42,438 nucleotides of DNA, from positions 1-42,438 of the forward strand of contig NZ_LWCC02000118.1 of NCBI RefSeq assembly GCF_001642695.1. Reading direction: 5' to 3'. Both the position numbers and the translations under genes were made by a program. Origin of the DNA: Streptomyces chilikensis (GTDB lineage: Bacteria; Actinomycetota; Actinomycetes; Streptomycetales; Streptomycetaceae). A model generated the notes under the pieces. That model was not told where the DNA came from and ran no database searches. It saw only the letters and a program-made list of their open reading frames with translations. Below are positions 8,103-16,660 of the stretch, piece by piece. Within the stretch, counting starts at the first letter, position 1; each line of letters starts with the position of its first letter.

Positions 8103-8912
8103 TCAGAACTCCAGCGCCCACGGCCTGCCGGTGCTCGCGAAGTGGCCGACGTTGACGCACTCGGTGGACCCGATCCGCATCCGGCGGCGCAGCGGCTGGT
8201 GGACGTGCCCGAACAGCGAGTACCGCGGCCTGGTGCGGCGGATCACGTCCAGCAGGGCGCGGCTGCCGCGCTCGAAGCGGCGGGCCACCGTGTCGTACAC
8301 CAGGTCGGGGACCTCCGGGGGGATGTGCGTGCACAGCACGTCCACCTCGCCGACCGCGGCCAGCTTGGCCTCGTACTCCTCGTCGCTGATCTCGAACGGG
8401 GTCCGCATCGGGGTGCGCAGGCCGCCGCCGACGAAGCCGAAGGTCCAGCCGCCGATCTCCACCCGCTGCCCGTCCAGGACGGTGGTGCCCTCCCGCGCGT
8501 ACTCCGGCCACAGCCGGGGGATGTCCACGTTCCCGTAGGTGGCGTACGTCGGAGCGGGCATCGCCGCGAACATCTCGGCGTACTGCCGGCGCACCGCGCG
8601 CTCGATCAGCACCGACCGGTCCTCGCCCGCCGCCGCCCACAGCCCCGCCTGGAACTCCCGCGCCTCCTCGAAGCGGCGGGCGGTGCGCAGTTCGACGACC
8701 CGGTCCGCGTTCTCCTTGCCGAACAGCTCGGGGAAGATCCCGCGCGCGTGGTCGGCGTAGTCCAGGAACAGGACCAGGTCGCCCAGGCAGATCAGGGCGT
8801 CGGCGCCCTCCCTGGCCCTCGCCAGGTCGCGTGCGTTGCCGTGCACGTCACTGACCACGTGCACGCGGGTGCCGGGCCGGACGCCCTGGTCACGGAGGGG
8901 GGTCGCTGCCAT
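8103..8912 (-). CDS. Metallophosphoesterase (calcineurin-like)
   Basis: The 269-residue protein carries the full dinuclear-metal signature: VHVVSDVHGN (Asp and His), CLGDLVLF (Gly-Asp), ATYGNVD (Asn in place of GNH/GNVD), CTHIPP (His) and FGHVHQP (His-x-His). It should hydrolyse a phosphomono- or diester in the cytoplasm; the substrate is unknown. The ATG at 8912 is chosen because longer frames lack family sequence. A TAGGCT -10 lies eight bases upstream, so the message may be leaderless and would start the minus-strand run down to 4029. Confidence 0.75.
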   Translation of the reverse strand: MAATPLRDQGVRPGTRVHVVSDVHGNARDLARAREGADALICLGDLVLFLDYADHARGIFPELFGKENADRVVELRTARRFEEAREFQAGLWAAAGEDRSVLIERAVRRQYAEMFAAMPAPTYATYGNVDIPRLWPEYAREGTTVLDGQRVEIGGWTFGFVGGGLRTPMRTPFEISDEEYEAKLAAVGEVDVLCTHIPPEVPDLVYDTVARRFERGSRALLDVIRRTRPRYSLFGHVHQPLRRRMRIGSTECVNVGHFASTGRPWALEF

Positions 8913-9235
8913 GCCGACGAAGCCTAGAGGCGTGGTGCGACCGTGACCAGAGGTGGCCGGACCTGCGGTTACCCTGGCTGCACGAGAATGGCGTGGACTA
9001 CTGTGCGCAACGGAACACCAGTCGTGTGACGCGGCGAACATCCGCACCGGATGCCCTTCCGGAGCCAAGCTACCCAGGGGTAACGTCCGGTCGGTCCCAG
9101 CAGTGTCAGGTTCAGGGCGTGCCCGGGTCCAGGGCGGACCGTGTCCGCACCCCGTCCGGGCACGCGTCCAGCCATGGACCGCACCGTCGCACCCACACAA
9201 CGTCGTGGCGTCGGCGCCAATGAGGAGCAGTAGTC
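8913..9235. promoter_or_regulatory. Divergent regulatory region between metallophosphoesterase and acyl-CoA synthetase genes
   Basis: This 323-base spacer has no credible gene. On the minus strand TAGGCT (8926-8921) is a probable -10 for the phosphoesterase gene. TACCC-AG-GGGTA at 9071-9082 is a short inverted repeat, and a related GGTTACCCTGG occurs at 8967-8977, so a regulator may bind here. The ribosome binding site GAGGAG at 9222-9227 serves the TTG start at 9236. Confidence 0.4.
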
Positions 9236-11035
9236 TTGCGCGAGTTCAGCCTTCCGGCTCTGTACGAAGTCCCTGCGGACGGCAACCTGACCGACCTGGT
9301 CCGCAGAAACGCCGCGCAGCACCCCGACACCGCGGTGATCGCCCGCAAGGACGACAGCGGCGGGTGGCAGGACGTCACGGCCCGGCGGTTCCTCGCCGAG
9401 GTGAACGCCGCCGCCAAGGGCCTCATCGGCGCGGGCGTGCAGCCCGGCGACCGGGTGGCGCTGATCTCCCGCACCCGCTACGAGTGGACCCTGCTGGACT
9501 TCGCGATCTGGAGCGCGGGCGCGGTCACCGTGCCGGTCTACGAGACCAGCTCCCCCGAGCAGATCCAGTGGATACTCGGCGACTCCGGCGCCACCGCCGT
9601 GGTGGTCGAGACGCCGGCCCACGCGGCCGCCGTCGAGCAGGTCCGCGCCGCGCTCCCCGCGCTCAAGCACGTCTGGCAGATCGACGACGGGGCCGTCGAG
9701 GAACTCGGCCGCCTCGGCCAGGACGTCTCCGAGGACACCCTGGAGGAGCGCGCCCGCTCCTCCAAGGCCGACGACCCGGCGACCATCGTCTACACCTCGG
9801 GCACCACCGGCCGCCCCAAGGGCTGCGTGCTCACCCACCGCAACTGGTTCGCGGAGGCCGGCAACGCCGTCGAGCGCCTCGGCCCGCTCTTCGAGACCGG
9901 CCGCTGCTCCGTCCTGCTGTTCCTGCCGCTCGCCCACGTCTTCGGCCGCCTGGTCGAGGTCGCGGCGATGCTCGCGCCGATCCGCCTGGGCCTCGTCCCC
10001 GACATCTCCAACCTGACCGGCGAGCTGGCGTCCTTCCGCCCCACGCTGATACTCGGCGTCCCGCGCGTCTTCGAGAAGGTCTACAACTCGGCCCGCGCCA
10101 AGGCGCAGGCCGACGGCAAGGGCAAGATCTTCGACAAGGCCGCCGCCACCGCGATCGCCTACAGCCGCGCCCTGGACGAGCCCTCCGGCCCGTCCTTCGG
10201 CCTGCGCCTCAAGTACAAGATCTTCGACAAGCTGGTCTACGGCAAGCTGCGCGCGGTCCTCGGCGGGCGCGGCGAGTACGCGGTCTCCGGCGGCGCGCCG
10301 CTGGGCGAGCGCCTCGGCCACTTCTTCCGCGGCATCGGCTTCACCATCCTCGAGGGGTACGGCCTCACGGAGTCCGCCGCGGCCACCGCCTTCAACCCGT
10401 GGGACAAGCAGAAGATCGGCACGGTCGGCCAGCCGCTGCCGGGCTCGGTCGTCCGCATCGCCGACGACGGCGAGGTGCTGCTCCACGGCGAGCACGTCTT
10501 CACCGGCTACTGGAACAACGCGGCGGCCACCGAGGAGGCGCTGGAGGACGGCTGGTTCCACACCGGCGACCTCGGCACCCTCGACGAGGACGGCTACCTG
10601 CGCATCACCGGCCGAAAGAAGGAGATCATCGTCACGGCGGGCGGCAAGAACGTCGCCCCGGCGGTGATCGAGGACCGGATCCGGGCGCACGCGCTGGTCG
10701 CCGAGTGCATGGTGGTCGGCGACGGGCGGCCGTTCGTCGCCGCGCTGGTCACGCTGGACGAGGAGTTCCTCGGCCGCTGGTGCGCGGAGAACGGCAAGCC
10801 GCAGGGGACGACCGCGGCGGGGCTGCGGGACGACGCGGACCTGCTGGCCGCGATCCAGTCGGCGGTCGACGACGGCAACGCGGCGGTCTCCAAGGCGGAG
10901 TCGGTGCGCAAGTTCCGCGTGCTCCCGGCGCAGTTCACCGAGGAGTCGGGGCACCTGACGCCGTCGCTCAAGCTGAAGCGGAACGTCGTCGCGAAGGACT
11001 TCGCCGACGAGATCGAGGCGCTCTACCGGCGCTGA
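9236..11035 (+). CDS. fadD: Long-chain fatty-acid-CoA ligase / AMP-binding protein
   Basis: The 599-residue enzyme activates fatty acids with ATP and CoA through an acyl-adenylate. Visible motifs are the P-loop TIVYTSGTTGRPKGC at about 183-197, LPLAHVFGR, the A5 motif EGYGLTES near 375, HTGDLGTLDEDGYL near 440, and the catalytic lysine region GRKKEIIVTAGGKNVAP near 460. Length and the N-terminal FSLPALYEVPADGNLTDLVRRNA match actinobacterial AMP-dependent long-chain synthetases. The start is an unusual TTG supported by GAGGAG eight bases upstream. The gene is followed by a perfect palindromic terminator. The symbol is generic; Streptomyces has many paralogues. Confidence 0.85.
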   Translation: MREFSLPALYEVPADGNLTDLVRRNAAQHPDTAVIARKDDSGGWQDVTARRFLAEVNAAAKGLIGAGVQPGDRVALISRTRYEWTLLDFAIWSAGAVTVPVYETSSPEQIQWILGDSGATAVVVETPAHAAAVEQVRAALPALKHVWQIDDGAVEELGRLGQDVSEDTLEERARSSKADDPATIVYTSGTTGRPKGCVLTHRNWFAEAGNAVERLGPLFETGRCSVLLFLPLAHVFGRLVEVAAMLAPIRLGLVPDISNLTGELASFRPTLILGVPRVFEKVYNSARAKAQADGKGKIFDKAAATAIAYSRALDEPSGPSFGLRLKYKIFDKLVYGKLRAVLGGRGEYAVSGGAPLGERLGHFFRGIGFTILEGYGLTESAAATAFNPWDKQKIGTVGQPLPGSVVRIADDGEVLLHGEHVFTGYWNNAAATEEALEDGWFHTGDLGTLDEDGYLRITGRKKEIIVTAGGKNVAPAVIEDRIRAHALVAECMVVGDGRPFVAALVTLDEEFLGRWCAENGKPQGTTAAGLRDDADLLAAIQSAVDDGNAAVSKAESVRKFRVLPAQFTEESGHLTPSLKLKRNVVAKDFADEIEALYRR

Positions 11036-11064
11036 CGCCGCCGGCCCCCACGGGGCGCGCACAC

Positions 11065-11106
11065 ACGAGGGCGGGCCCGGGTCACGTGACCCGGGCCCGC
11101 CCTCGT
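11065..11106. terminator. 42-bp perfect palindrome, bidirectional terminator
   Basis: Bases 11065-11106 read identically on both strands, centred on TCACGTGA, with G/C-rich arms. It sits 30 bases after the acyl-CoA synthetase stop and 50 bases after the stop of the convergent minus-strand gene. It should form a 20-bp hairpin in either transcript. Confidence 0.8.
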
Positions 11107-11155
11107 CGCGTCCCCGGGACCCGGCCCGGGGGAGCGGACCGCCGTGCGCGGGCGC

Positions 11156-11794
11156 TCAGACGACCGCGCCGCGGCCCGGGTCGTCGAAGTCGTCCGCGTC
11201 GGGGTCCATGCGCAGGACCAGCGCCGCCGCGCCGCCGAGGAAACCGCCGACGCACACCGTCGTGAGCCACCACGTCATGTGCCACCCCAGCAGCACCGCG
11301 ACCAGCAGCAGCACCGGGCCGCCGATGATCCCGAGCCACGCGAACCTGGCCGTCGCGTCCGTCTCCGGCAGCGGCGGCGGCTCCGGCGGCACGAAGTGGT
11401 CCTCCTCCGCCGGCTCGGTGAGCCCGTAGTCCCGCGGCCCGGCCGGCGGCGCCGTCGCGGTGGCCCCCGCGCCCACGCCGGGCGCGAACGTCACCGAGCC
11501 GCCCAGCGGCCGCACCTCCGGCTCCGGTTCCGGGCCGGGCTCCGCCGCGGCGTCGGCGTCGGCCGCGGAGCCCTCGGCGCCGCCTGCGCCCCCGGGGCCG
11601 CGCCCGGGCCGCACGTCCTCGTCCGGCAGCGCCAGGTCCTCCACCGGCCGGAACGGTCTCACCCCCGGCGGATCCGGCGGCTCCTCGCCGTAGGAGGCGA
11701 CGATCGCCTCCCACGCCGCCCGCTCGTCGAACGCGGGAAGGTCGGGTTCCTGCTCCTCGCGGTCCGGGTCCCGCCCGGTGTCGTTCTCAGCCAA
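11156..11794 (-). CDS. Hypothetical membrane protein with long acidic, Pro-rich N-terminus
   Basis: I do not recognise a named family. The 212-residue protein has an acidic N-terminal half rich in Pro, Glu and Asp (for example EPGPEPEPEV), then two hydrophobic segments, WLGIIGGPVLLLVAVLLGW and WLTTVCVGGFLGGAAALVL, and a short acidic tail ending DPDADDFDDPGRG. It probably spans the membrane twice with both ends in the cytoplasm. The TTG start overlaps the stop of the upstream lipase gene by eight bases, so translation is likely coupled. Such proteins next to this lipase are conserved in Streptomyces as far as I recall, with no known role. Confidence 0.6.
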   Translation of the reverse strand: MAENDTGRDPDREEQEPDLPAFDERAAWEAIVASYGEEPPDPPGVRPFRPVEDLALPDEDVRPGRGPGGAGGAEGSAADADAAAEPGPEPEPEVRPLGGSVTFAPGVGAGATATAPPAGPRDYGLTEPAEEDHFVPPEPPPLPETDATARFAWLGIIGGPVLLLVAVLLGWHMTWWLTTVCVGGFLGGAAALVLRMDPDADDFDDPGRGAVV

Positions 11795-12581
11795 CGGAGG
11801 CCGTCCCTTCCCGGTCGGATCCCGGGGCGCCCGCGCCGGGAGCCAGCCGCTCCACGAAGGCCAGGCTCTCCGCGAAGATCCGTTCCGCGTCGTTGTCCAG
11901 GGTCGCCACGTGGTAGCTGTCCTCGAGCACGATCTCGGTGGCGTCCACCGAGGAGACCCGCGCCAGGATCCGCGCCGAGTCGGCCGGGTCCACCACGTGG
12001 TCCTCGGCGCTGTGCAGCAGCAGGAGCGGCTGGGTCACCTGCGGCAGCTCGCGGTCGAGCGTCCGCAGGAACACCGCCAGCGAGTACGCGGCGTGCAGCG
12101 GCACCTTGGCGTAACCCGTCTCCAGGACGCCGTCCTTCTTGATGTCGCTGGTCAGCCCCTTGGTGGCCGGCACCAGGTGCCGCACGACCGGCAGCACCCG
12201 CGCCGCGGCGCCGTGCACCTTGTTCACCGGGTTGACCAGGACCAGACCGCTCACCGCGTCGCCGTGCTTCGCGGCCAGCCGCAGGGCGAGCGCGCCGCCC
12301 ATGGACAGGCCGCAGACGAAGACCCGCGAGCAGCGCGCGGTGAGCTCCCGCAGCGCGCGGTCCACCTCGGCGTACCAGTCCTGCCAGCCGGTGACCTGCA
12401 TGTCCTCCCAGCGGGTGCCGTGCCCCGGCAGGAGCGGCAGGGAGACGGTCAGCCCGCGTCCGGCGAGGTACTCCGCCCAGGGGCGCATGGACTGCGGCGA
12501 ACCGGTGAAGCCGTGGCAGAGCAGCACGCCGGTCTCCCCGCCCTCGTGGCGGAACGGCTCGGCTCCGGGAAGGACCGGCAC
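11787..12581 (-). CDS. Alpha/beta-hydrolase carboxylesterase or monoacylglycerol lipase
   Basis: The 264-residue enzyme has the oxyanion loop LLCHGFTGSPQSM, the nucleophile elbow GLSMGG, the acid HSAEDHVVDP and the catalytic His in EDSYHVATLDND. This pattern matches Est30-type carboxylesterases and monoacylglycerol lipases acting on short to medium acyl esters. No signal peptide is seen, so it is cytoplasmic. GTG at 12581 is preferred because GAGGAG lies eight bases before it; longer frames add unrelated basic sequence. It is divergent from an acyltransferase gene, so both may act in lipid turnover. Confidence 0.75.
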   Translation of the reverse strand: MPVLPGAEPFRHEGGETGVLLCHGFTGSPQSMRPWAEYLAGRGLTVSLPLLPGHGTRWEDMQVTGWQDWYAEVDRALRELTARCSRVFVCGLSMGGALALRLAAKHGDAVSGLVLVNPVNKVHGAAARVLPVVRHLVPATKGLTSDIKKDGVLETGYAKVPLHAAYSLAVFLRTLDRELPQVTQPLLLLHSAEDHVVDPADSARILARVSSVDATEIVLEDSYHVATLDNDAERIFAESLAFVERLAPGAGAPGSDREGTASVG

Positions 12582-12745
12582 CTTCGGTCTCCTCGTGACT
12601 GGGTCGTGCCGGCGGGTACCCGCACGGCACAGGGGTGGAGTGGGTACTTCACCGTACGCGACCGTGCCTGCACCGGCCAGGGGCGTCGAGCGTTTGCCGC
12701 GGCCTCGGGATAAGGTTCGGACCCGATGCACAGGAGGGCAGTCGG

Positions 12746-13528
12746 GTGATCTACGAGATAATGAAGGCAATCATCGCGCCACCGGTGAAGCTGGCCTTCA
12801 GACCCTGGGTCGAGGGCCTGGAGAACATTCCGGCCGAGGGGCCCGCGATCCTCGCGAGCAACCACCTGTCCTTCTCGGACTCCATCTTCCTGCCGGTGAT
12901 GCTCGACCGTCCGGTCACCTTCATCGCCAAGGCGGAGTACTTCACGACCCCCGGGGTCAAGGGCCGGCTCACCGCCGCCTTCATGAAGGGCGTCGGCCAG
13001 CTCCCGGTGGACCGCGACGGCGGCCGCACCGCCGGCGAGGCCGCGATCCGCAGCGGCATCAAGGTGATCGAGAACGGCGGTCTCTTCGGCATCTACCCCG
13101 AGGGCACCCGCTCGCCCGACGGCCGCCTCTACCGCGGCAAGCCCGGCGGCCTGGCCCGGGTGGCGCTGGCCACCGGCGCCCCGGTCATCCCGGTCGCGAT
13201 GATCGACACCGAGAAGATCCAGCCGCCCGGCCGGGCGATGCCCAAGCTGATGCGCCCCGGCATCCGGATCGGCAAGCCGCTGGACTTCAGCCGCTACCAG
13301 GGCATGGACAACGACCGCTTCGTGCTGCGCGCGGTGACCGACGAGGTCATGTACGAGCTGATGAGGCTCTCCGGCCAGGAGTACGTCGACATGTACGCCA
13401 CCGCCGCCAAGCGGCAGCTCGCGGAGGCCGCCAAGGCGCAGAAGGCGGCCGGCGCCGAGAAGGCCGCCGAGCGGGCCAAGGCCGAGAAGGCCGCCGCGGC
13501 GGGCGGCAGGACGCCGGAAGGCCACTGA
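12746..13528 (+). CDS. Lysophospholipid acyltransferase (PlsC, 1-acyl-glycerol-3-phosphate acyltransferase)
   Basis: The product has 260 residues. The acyltransferase motif NHLSFSD places His40 and Asp45 in the HX4D catalytic pair, and YPEGTRSPDG near 117-126 binds the glycerol phosphate. These define PlsC-type enzymes that acylate lysophosphatidate at the membrane. The C-terminal 40 residues are an Ala/Lys/Glu-rich helix that may be a membrane or protein contact. The GTG at 12746 has AGGAGG at 12732-12737. A TAAGGT element at 12711-12716 is a possible -10. It is followed closely by macS but with its own spacing. Confidence 0.82.
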   Translation: MIYEIMKAIIAPPVKLAFRPWVEGLENIPAEGPAILASNHLSFSDSIFLPVMLDRPVTFIAKAEYFTTPGVKGRLTAAFMKGVGQLPVDRDGGRTAGEAAIRSGIKVIENGGLFGIYPEGTRSPDGRLYRGKPGGLARVALATGAPVIPVAMIDTEKIQPPGRAMPKLMRPGIRIGKPLDFSRYQGMDNDRFVLRAVTDEVMYELMRLSGQEYVDMYATAAKRQLAEAAKAQKAAGAEKAAERAKAEKAAAAGGRTPEGH

Positions 13529-13587
13529 TCCCCGGGCGGCCCAGCCGCCGCACGGGGACACCACGGGGGAAACGGGGGGAGGGCCAC

Positions 13588-14802
13588 GTGGCCCGGGAGA
13601 CACACGGCCGGATGTCGGTCGAGCAACCGCTCTGGCAGGCGCTGAAGGCCTACCGGGTGCTGACCGTTCTGTACGCCGTCGCCCTGTTCGCGTCGGCGCA
13701 CGAGCACTTCGTGCGCCCGCGGGTCGCCGTCGGCTACCTCGCCGTGCTGGCGGTGTGGACCCTGGCCACCGTGCGCAAGGTCTCCGACGCGCGCAGCTGC
13801 ACCCGCGGCTTCCTCGCCGTCGACCTGGGCATCGCGGTCACCGGCATCCTGCTGACCCCGCTGGCCGACTCCGCCGCCCGCATCCACGCCGGCGGGCCCA
13901 CCCTGCCGTCGATATGGACGGCGGGCGCCGTCCTCGCCTACGCCGTCAAGGGCGGCTGGCGCTGGGCGGCCTTCGCCTCCACCCTGGTGGCCGCCGCCAA
14001 CCTGGTGGAACGCGGCGCCCCGACCCGCGACACGGTGCACAACGTGATCCTGGTCTGGGTCGCCGCCATCGCCATCGGATACGTGGTCGAGGTGGCCCGG
14101 GCCTCCGAGCGGACGCTGGCCCGCGCCCTGGAGATCGAGGCCGCCACCAGGGAGCGCGAGCGGCTGGCCCGCGACATCCACGACGGCGTGCTCCAGGTCC
14201 TCGCCATGATCCGGCGGCGCGCCGCCGACGGCGCCACCGGCGGCGGGGCGGACACCGCGGAGCTGGTGAGGCTGGCGGGGGAGCAGGAGTCCGCGCTGCG
14301 CGCGCTGATCTCCCGGGGCCTGCCCGGCCCGCGCGACGCCGGTCCCCGCGAAGGAGCCCGCGACGGCGGCCAGGAGCCCGGCCGGGAGCACCCCGACGGC
14401 CCCGTCGACCTGCGCGCCCTGCTGGCCCGGCACGCCACCGGCCCCCGGATCGCCCTGGCCGAACCGGGCACCCCGGTGGAACTGCCCGGCCCCGTGGCCG
14501 GCGAACTGGCCGCGGCGGTCGGAGCCGCGCTGGACAACGTCCGGGCGCACGCGGGGGAGGACGCGCGGGCCTGGATCCTGCTGGAGGACGAACCCGGCCA
14601 GGTGATCGTGACCGTCCGCGACGACGGCCCCGGCATCCCCGAGGGCCGGCTCCAGGCGGCCGAGAACGAGGGGCGGCTGGGCGTCGCCCAGTCCATCCGC
14701 GGCCGGCTGCGCGACCTGGGCGGCACCGCCGAGCTGTTCTCGGTGCCCGGCCAGGGGGCCGAGGTCGAACTGCGGGTCCCCAAGGCCGTCCCCGAGGCCT
14801 GA
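13588..14802 (+). CDS. macS: Sensor histidine kinase, MacS-type
   Basis: The 404-residue kinase has an N-terminal region of about 150 residues with four to five membrane segments (the DUF5931 type). A linker follows, then the dimerisation box RERERLARDIHDGVLQVLAM with phosphoacceptor His198, and a HATPase domain with AAVGAALDNVRAHA and DDGPGIPEGRL. This is the NarL-partner class of actinobacterial kinases. The pair with the next gene matches the MacRS system, reported in S. coelicolor to control membrane-protein and morphogenesis genes. The GTG at 13588 follows GGGGGAGGG. Its stop is followed by an unusual 18-bp tandem repeat before macR. Confidence 0.78.
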   Translation: MARETHGRMSVEQPLWQALKAYRVLTVLYAVALFASAHEHFVRPRVAVGYLAVLAVWTLATVRKVSDARSCTRGFLAVDLGIAVTGILLTPLADSAARIHAGGPTLPSIWTAGAVLAYAVKGGWRWAAFASTLVAAANLVERGAPTRDTVHNVILVWVAAIAIGYVVEVARASERTLARALEIEAATRERERLARDIHDGVLQVLAMIRRRAADGATGGGADTAELVRLAGEQESALRALISRGLPGPRDAGPREGARDGGQEPGREHPDGPVDLRALLARHATGPRIALAEPGTPVELPGPVAGELAAAVGAALDNVRAHAGEDARAWILLEDEPGQVIVTVRDDGPGIPEGRLQAAENEGRLGVAQSIRGRLRDLGGTAELFSVPGQGAEVELRVPKAVPEA

Positions 14803-14822
14803 CGGCCCCGCACCACGAAGAC

Positions 14823-14894
14823 GCACGAAGAGCCGAAGACGGACGAAGAGCCGAAGACGGACGAAGAGCCGAAGACGCACGAAGAGCCGAGGAG
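14823..14894 (+). repeat. Four tandem 18-bp repeats between macS and macR
   Basis: Units begin at 14823, 14841, 14859 and 14877 and share ACGAAGAGCCGA. The first base pairs alternate GC, GG, GG, GC, and the last unit merges into the AGGAGA ribosome binding site of macR. The unit length is a multiple of three and reads RRAED-like in one frame, but macS stops before it. Confidence 0.85.
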
Positions 14895-14904
14895 AACGGA
14901 ACCG

Positions 14905-15579
14905 ATGGGGGAGAGCCCGTTGAAGGTGATGGTGGTCGACGACCACCCGATGTGGCGGGACGCGGTGGCCAGGGACCTGGCCGGCGCGGGGTTCGAGGTG
15001 GTGGCCACGGCCGGTGACGGCGAGCAGGCGGTGCGGCGCGCCCGCGCGGCCCGGCCCGACGTGCTGGTGCTCGACCTCAACCTGCCGCTGAAGCCTGGCG
15101 TGACCGTCTGCCGCGAACTGGTGGGGGCCGACCCCTCGCTGCGGGTGCTGGTGCTCTCGGCCAGCGGCGAGCACGCCGACGTGCTGGAGGCCGTGAAGTC
15201 CGGCGCCACCGGTTACCTGGTGAAGTCCGCCTCCACCGAGGAGCTCCTGGACGCGGTCCGCCGCACCGCCGTCGGCGAGGCGGTCTTCACCCCGGGCCTC
15301 GCCGGACTGGTGCTCGGCGAGTACCGGCGGCTCGCCGCCGGGACGTCCGGGCCGTCCGGGCCGGCCCCCGCCACGCCCGCGCCCCGGCTCACCGAGCGGG
15401 AGACCGAGGTGCTGCGCCTGGTCGCCAAGGGCCTGTCGTACAAGCAGATCGCGGAGCGGCTGGTGATCTCCCACCGGACGGTCCAGAACCACGTCCAGAA
15501 CACCCTCGGCAAGCTGCAGCTCCACAACCGGGTGGAACTGGTCCGGTACGCCATCGAGACCGGTCTCGACGAGGACTGA
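14905..15579 (+). CDS. macR: NarL/LuxR-family response regulator, MacR-type
   Basis: The 224-residue regulator has a receiver domain with VVDDHPMWRD acidic residues, the phosphoacceptor Asp57 in VLDLNLP, LSASGEH with the conserved Ser, and GYLVKSAS with the Lys. A Gly/Pro linker (TSGPSGPAPATPAP) leads to the LuxR helix-turn-helix LTERETEVLRLVAKGLSYKQIAERLVISHRTVQNHVQNTLGKL. It should be phosphorylated by the adjacent kinase and bind DNA as a dimer. ATG 14905 has AGGAGA nine bases upstream, inside the end of the 18-bp repeat array. Confidence 0.82.
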   Translation: MGESPLKVMVVDDHPMWRDAVARDLAGAGFEVVATAGDGEQAVRRARAARPDVLVLDLNLPLKPGVTVCRELVGADPSLRVLVLSASGEHADVLEAVKSGATGYLVKSASTEELLDAVRRTAVGEAVFTPGLAGLVLGEYRRLAAGTSGPSGPAPATPAPRLTERETEVLRLVAKGLSYKQIAERLVISHRTVQNHVQNTLGKLQLHNRVELVRYAIETGLDED

Positions 15580-15582
15580 AAC

Positions 15583-15605
15583 CGGCCGGAAAGGGCCCTT
15601 CGGCC
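15583..15605 (+). terminator. Probable hairpin after macR
   Basis: CGGCCGGAAAGGG pairs with CCCTTCGGCCG just after the macR stop, with a small bulge. It ends 39 bases before the next start and probably separates the transcripts. Confidence 0.4.
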
Positions 15606-15630
15606 GCTCGCGGACACGGCGCGCGGTGCG

Positions 15631-15643
15631 TAGGGTCGACCGC
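15631..15643 (+). promoter_or_regulatory. Leaderless-type -10 for the 2-hydroxyacid dehydrogenase gene
   Basis: TAGGGT at 15631-15636 is followed by seven bases and the ATG at 15644. There is no ribosome binding site between them, so the mRNA probably starts at the initiation codon. Confidence 0.45.
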
Positions 15644-16660
15644 ATGGAGATCCTCGCGTTCGGAGTCCAGCAGGACGAGAAGCCGCTCCTGGAGGCGGCC
15701 TTCGCCGAGGCGGTGGGCCCGCTCGGGCACGAACTGCGCTGCCTGGACGTCAACCTGGACGCGGACACCGCCGCGCTGGCCCTCGGCCACGAGGTGGTGG
15801 TCACCCCGGTCAACGCGGTGCTGGACCACCAGGTGCTGCAGGCCCTCGCGGCCGGCGGCACCGTGCTGATCGCCCAGCGGTCCACCGGCTTCAACAACAT
15901 CGACCTGCCCGTCGCCGAACGGCTGGGCATGACCGTGGCGCGGGTCTCCGCCTATTCGCCGTACTCGGTCGCCGAGCACGCCTGGGCGCTGGCCCTGGCG
16001 TGCAACCGGAGCATCCCGCGGGCCGCCCGGCGCACCCGGGACTTCGACTTCCGGATCGGCGGCCTGATGGGCCGTGACCTGCACGGCCGGACCGCGGGGG
16101 TGATCGGCACGGGCAAGATCGGCGCCGCCTTCGCCAGGATCGCCCACGGCTTCGGCATGCGGCTGCTGGGCTGGGACGTCGCCGAGAACCCGCGGTGCCT
16201 GGAACTCGGCATGGCCTACGTCCCGATCGCCGACCTGCTCGCCCGCTCCGACCTGGTCAGCCTGCACGTGCCGCTCACCCCGGAGACCGAGCACCTCATC
16301 GACGCGGACTCCCTGCGGGCCATGAAGGACGACGCGATCCTGGTGAACACCAGCCGCGGCGGCCTGGTGGACACCGCCGCGCTCGTCACCGAACTGCGGG
16401 CCGGCCGTTTCACCGGCGTCGGCCTGGACGTCTACGAGGCGGAGGAGGGCCTGTTCTTCCTCGACAAGTCCCTGGACTTCGTCGACGACGACACCCTGGC
16501 CCGCCTGGTCACCTTCCCCAACGTCCTGGTCACCGGCCACCAGGCCTACTACACGGCCGACGCGGTGGGACAGATCGCGCACACCACCGCGTCGAACGTG
16601 GTGGACTACCTGGCGGGCCGCCGCTCGGAGAACGTGCTGGTGCCCAGGCCCGCCGCCTGA
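15644..16660 (+). CDS. D-2-hydroxyacid dehydrogenase (D-lactate dehydrogenase-like)
   Basis: The 338-residue NAD-dependent enzyme contains the dinucleotide fold VIGTGKIGAAFARIAHGFG, the family block LVSLHVPLTPETEHLI, MKDDAILVNTSRGGLVD and the late catalytic His in VTGHQAYYT. The N-terminus MEILAFGVQQDEKP and the C-terminal FVDDDTLARLVTFPNV match D-lactate dehydrogenases of the LdhA type more than phosphoglycerate dehydrogenases. It would interconvert a 2-keto acid such as pyruvate and its D-hydroxy acid. The last 55 bases overlap the convergent trpE gene. The start is the first ATG with a leaderless -10 upstream. Confidence 0.78.
   Translation: MEILAFGVQQDEKPLLEAAFAEAVGPLGHELRCLDVNLDADTAALALGHEVVVTPVNAVLDHQVLQALAAGGTVLIAQRSTGFNNIDLPVAERLGMTVARVSAYSPYSVAEHAWALALACNRSIPRAARRTRDFDFRIGGLMGRDLHGRTAGVIGTGKIGAAFARIAHGFGMRLLGWDVAENPRCLELGMAYVPIADLLARSDLVSLHVPLTPETEHLIDADSLRAMKDDAILVNTSRGGLVDTAALVTELRAGRFTGVGLDVYEAEEGLFFLDKSLDFVDDDTLARLVTFPNVLVTGHQAYYTADAVGQIAHTTASNVVDYLAGRRSENVLVPRPAA

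Noticed and set aside
8969-11062. 697-codon minus-strand frame opposite fadD
   Set aside because: Repetitive Gly/Val/Leu/Glu composition with no recognisable motif, while the plus strand encodes a complete acyl-CoA synthetase.
13294-15930. Long 878-codon minus-strand open frame over macS and macR
   Set aside because: It is an antisense shadow produced by high GC codon bias; the plus-strand frames have clear kinase and regulator motifs, and this one has only low-complexity sequence and the translated 18-bp repeat.
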